The translations under genes and the position numbers were made by a program. Of a stretch of DNA of 6,991 bases, positions 5,107 to 6,991 are shown one piece after another. The first letter of the stretch is position 1. Each line of letters opens with the position of its first letter. The notes beneath the pieces are model-generated. The model searched no databases, was not told where the DNA came from, and worked only from the letters and a program-made list of their open reading frames with translations. Origin of the DNA: Victivallales bacterium (GTDB taxonomy: Bacteria; Verrucomicrobiota; Lentisphaeria; Oligosphaerales; Lenti-02); NCBI GenBank assembly GCA_018648945.1, contig JABGQJ010000408.1:1-6991 (forward strand). The letters run 5' to 3'.

Positions 5107-6555
5107 ATGAAGAACATCATCCTGCTGATCACGGACACCTACCGCTACGACAACCTGCGCGATCGGGCAGCAGCGATGCCTGTGCGCACCCCCGAACTGG
5201 ACCGGTTTGCGGCCGAGCGAGCGGCGGAGGTCCACGGCTTCTACACCGGTAGCTTCCCCACCATTCCCCACCGCACGGATGTGGCCACCGGGCGGCTCGG
5301 CTGGCCCCACTACGGCTGGCAGAACATCGACAAGAGCGGGACCAACCACGTGGCCAAGATGCTGGGGCAGGCTGGCTATGTAAGCCAGCTCATCTGCGAC
5401 TGTCCCCATCTCTTCAAGGCCGACTTCGACCAAGGCTTCACCGCCGCCTATCACGAACGTGGCCAGGAAGGCGACAAGCCCCTGCTGCATCTGAACGACC
5501 CGATCCGTGAGGTCATGCCGCCCGAGAAAACGCGGCTGAAGCCCATGTTCCAGGGCAAACACACGCTCGCCGCCACCCACCGCTGGACCAACCGCTACCC
5601 GCAGTTGGAGGAGGAGTCCTTCCCCGCCAAGACCGGCGGCACCGTCTGCCGCTGGCTGGAGGAGAACTACCAGGCCGGTCCCTTCTTCCTCTGGGCCGAT
5701 TTCTTCGATCCCCACGAGCCCTGGGACGCCCCCGACTACCTCGTCCGCCGCTACGATCCCGACTACGGCGGCACCCCCATGATCCACCCCAACTACGGGC
5801 GGAGCAGCGACTACACCGACGCCGAACTGCACAACCTGCGCGCCCAATACTGCGCCGAAGCCGAACTCATCGACCGCTGGCTTGGCCGCGTGCTCCAGAA
5901 GGTGGACGATCTGGGGCTCTGGGACGACTCCGTGGTGGTCATCACCAGCGATCACGGCATGTCCCTCGGCGAGCACGGGCGCACCGGCAAGACGAACATC
6001 AGCGATGGCGACGACCGCTACTGGCCCATCTATCCCGAGATTGGGCACGTGCCCTTCCTGATTGCCGCGCCCGGTGTTCCGCGGGCCGACCATGGCTTGC
6101 TTGCGCAACCCGTGGACATTCTCCCCACCGTATGCGATCTGGCTGGCGTTTCTCCCCGGCCTCCCGAGCCCTTCGATGGCCTCTCGTTCGCAGATGCCTT
6201 GCGCAGCGGCACGGGAACGCACCGCGATCTTGCGGTCAGTGGCAGCTTCCTGCGGGCTGAGCCTGGCAGTGTTCCTGCCAGTGCCACCGTGCCCTTCATT
6301 GTGGACGAGCGCTGGGGGTACGCCCCGGTGGGTGCCTCGGGGCACCCCGAGCTCTACGACTTGCTGGCCGACCCCTTGGCGGAGACCGATCTCGCGGCCG
6401 CGAACGGGGCCGTTATCGTGGGGTTGCATCAGAGGTTCCTGGCCTACCTGCAGGAGAATCGCGCCCCGGCTGACATCGTCGCCGCCTGGGGCCGCAACCC
6501 GCGTCTCGACAGCGACGGCAGCTGGGCCATCGACTATCCCGATCCCACGATCTGA
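5107..6555 (+). CDS. Sulfatase-fold alkaline phosphatase superfamily hydrolase with Thr at the nucleophile position
   Basis: This is a full-length 482-aa member of the sulfatase-like group. It opens with strand NIILLIT and metal-ligand Asp10 in LITDTYRYDN. The sulfatase signature region is at 52-63, with TIPHR followed by TDVATGR, where classical enzymes have C/S-x-P-x-R...TGR. FFDPHEPWDAP (199-209) is the usual FxxPHxP block. SDHG (281-284) gives metal ligands Asp282 and His283, followed by GEH (288-290), Lys295 and a Glu311...VPFLI segment. ELYDLLADPLAETDLA near 415-430 is the standard C-terminal motif. Thr52 replaces the Cys/Ser that is converted to formylglycine, and Thr11 replaces the usual second Asp. 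It could therefore be a phosphodiester or phosphomonoester hydrolase or transferase with a Thr nucleophile, as in NPP, LtaS and phosphoethanolamine transferases, rather than a sulfatase. There is no signal peptide, unlike most polysaccharide sulfatases, so a cytoplasmic location is likely. The substrate is unknown. Confidence 0.9.
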   Translation: MKNIILLITDTYRYDNLRDRAAAMPVRTPELDRFAAERAAEVHGFYTGSFPTIPHRTDVATGRLGWPHYGWQNIDKSGTNHVAKMLGQAGYVSQLICDCPHLFKADFDQGFTAAYHERGQEGDKPLLHLNDPIREVMPPEKTRLKPMFQGKHTLAATHRWTNRYPQLEEESFPAKTGGTVCRWLEENYQAGPFFLWADFFDPHEPWDAPDYLVRRYDPDYGGTPMIHPNYGRSSDYTDAELHNLRAQYCAEAELIDRWLGRVLQKVDDLGLWDDSVVVITSDHGMSLGEHGRTGKTNISDGDDRYWPIYPEIGHVPFLIAAPGVPRADHGLLAQPVDILPTVCDLAGVSPRPPEPFDGLSFADALRSGTGTHRDLAVSGSFLRAEPGSVPASATVPFIVDERWGYAPVGASGHPELYDLLADPLAETDLAAANGAVIVGLHQRFLAYLQENRAPADIVAAWGRNPRLDSDGSWAIDYPDPTI

Positions 6556-6611
6556 AGCGATGGCGTGCGGCGCGGATCTGTTGCTACGCCCCAAGCAGAA
6601 AGGTGAATCCA

Positions 6612-6991
6612 ATGGAAGACTTCGGACAGGTCGCAGATGTCGCCCTATGGCCCGACGGTGTCCCTCGCCGCATCGAGGACGGCAGCCAGGAGGAGATCAC
6701 GAAGAACGGCGGCGTCATGCGCGTGGGCATGATCCATGACCCCGAACTGTACGCCTTCCCCGCGCCTGCGGAGACCAACACCGGCGCTGCCGTGGTCATT
6801 TGCCCCGGCGGCGGCTACCACATCGTGGCCATCGAGCACGAGGGCTTCGACGTGGCCCACTGGTTCAACACGATCGGGGTCAGCGCCTTTGTGCTGAAGT
6901 ACCGGTTGGCACCCTACCGGCATCCCATCCCCTTGCTCGACGCCCAGCAGGCCATGCGCATCGTACGCGACCGCGCCGAGGATTGGGGTGT
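6612..6991 (+). CDS. Alpha/beta-hydrolase, BD-FAE/acetyl-esterase-like, 3' end beyond the window
   Basis: Only the first 126 codons are present; the frame is open to the window edge. AGGTGA at 6601-6606 is a good ribosome binding site five bases before ATG 6612, and the sulfatase-like gene ends 56 bases upstream. The strand VVICPGGGYH (61-70) carries the oxyanion-hole GGGY of the carbohydrate-esterase/lipase group (COG0657, BD-FAE-like). It is followed by the conserved EHEGFDVAHWFNTIGVSAFVLKYRLAP (75-101) and the helix LLDAQQAMRIVRDRAEDWG (108-126). The nucleophile elbow (GxSxGG) and the Asp/His of the triad would lie past the edge and cannot be checked. No signal peptide is seen. The likely role is de-esterification of a small or carbohydrate ester. 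Pairing with the sulfatase-like gene fits ester removal from decorated glycans or their fragments, but that is inference. Confidence 0.88.
   Translation, partial: MEDFGQVADVALWPDGVPRRIEDGSQEEITKNGGVMRVGMIHDPELYAFPAPAETNTGAAVVICPGGGYHIVAIEHEGFDVAHWFNTIGVSAFVLKYRLAPYRHPIPLLDAQQAMRIVRDRAEDWG

Noticed and set aside
4894..6612. 572-codon open frame on the minus strand
   Set aside because: It is the antisense shadow of the sulfatase-like gene and runs through the spacer repeats, which give low-complexity FHHSI-type stretches.

Overview
The window is a GC-rich bacterial segment with every supported gene on the + strand. It holds five complete protein genes and the first 126 codons of a sixth. The style suggests an uncultured environmental bacterium, perhaps from the PVC/Lentisphaerae-Hydrogenedentes-Planctomycetes sphere. 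Reasons are the sulfatase-fold and BD-FAE-like esterase genes, and spacers packed with short GAATGATG and CCGATTCGT-type repeats. No rRNA or phylogenetic marker confirms this, so the taxonomic guess is weak.

Layout. Bases 1-286 are non-coding: a long inverted repeat at the left edge (1-67), then degenerate short repeats. A tightly packed run follows: an unrecognised 415-aa protein (287-1534); a circularly permuted GTPase of the RbgA/YlqF ribosome-assembly family (1531-2421, GTG start overlapping the previous stop by 4 bases); a D-2-hydroxyacid dehydrogenase of the phosphoglycerate-dehydrogenase type without an ACT domain (2435-3433); and a 498-aa fusion (3449-4945). Gaps within this run are -4, 13 and 15 bases, so one transcript is likely. 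A 161-base spacer with two families of short tandem repeats separates it from an alkaline-phosphatase-superfamily 'sulfatase' (5107-6555) and a truncated alpha/beta-hydrolase (from 6612).

The most notable gene is the fusion. It has the front half of a 2-oxoacid dehydrogenase E2 subunit (lipoyl domain, then two tandem peripheral subunit-binding-like domains on Pro/Ala linkers). The acyltransferase core is replaced by a complete FabG-like short-chain dehydrogenase/reductase with intact catalytic residues. It looks like a swinging-arm scaffold feeding a ketoreductase, and it sits directly behind a 2-hydroxyacid dehydrogenase. The second notable gene is the sulfatase homologue, which carries threonine where the formylglycine-precursor Cys/Ser should be. 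It is therefore probably not a classical sulfatase. How these genes act together is inference: the first run looks like housekeeping plus 2-hydroxy/2-oxo acid chemistry, and the last two genes look like ester hydrolysis, possibly on carbohydrates.
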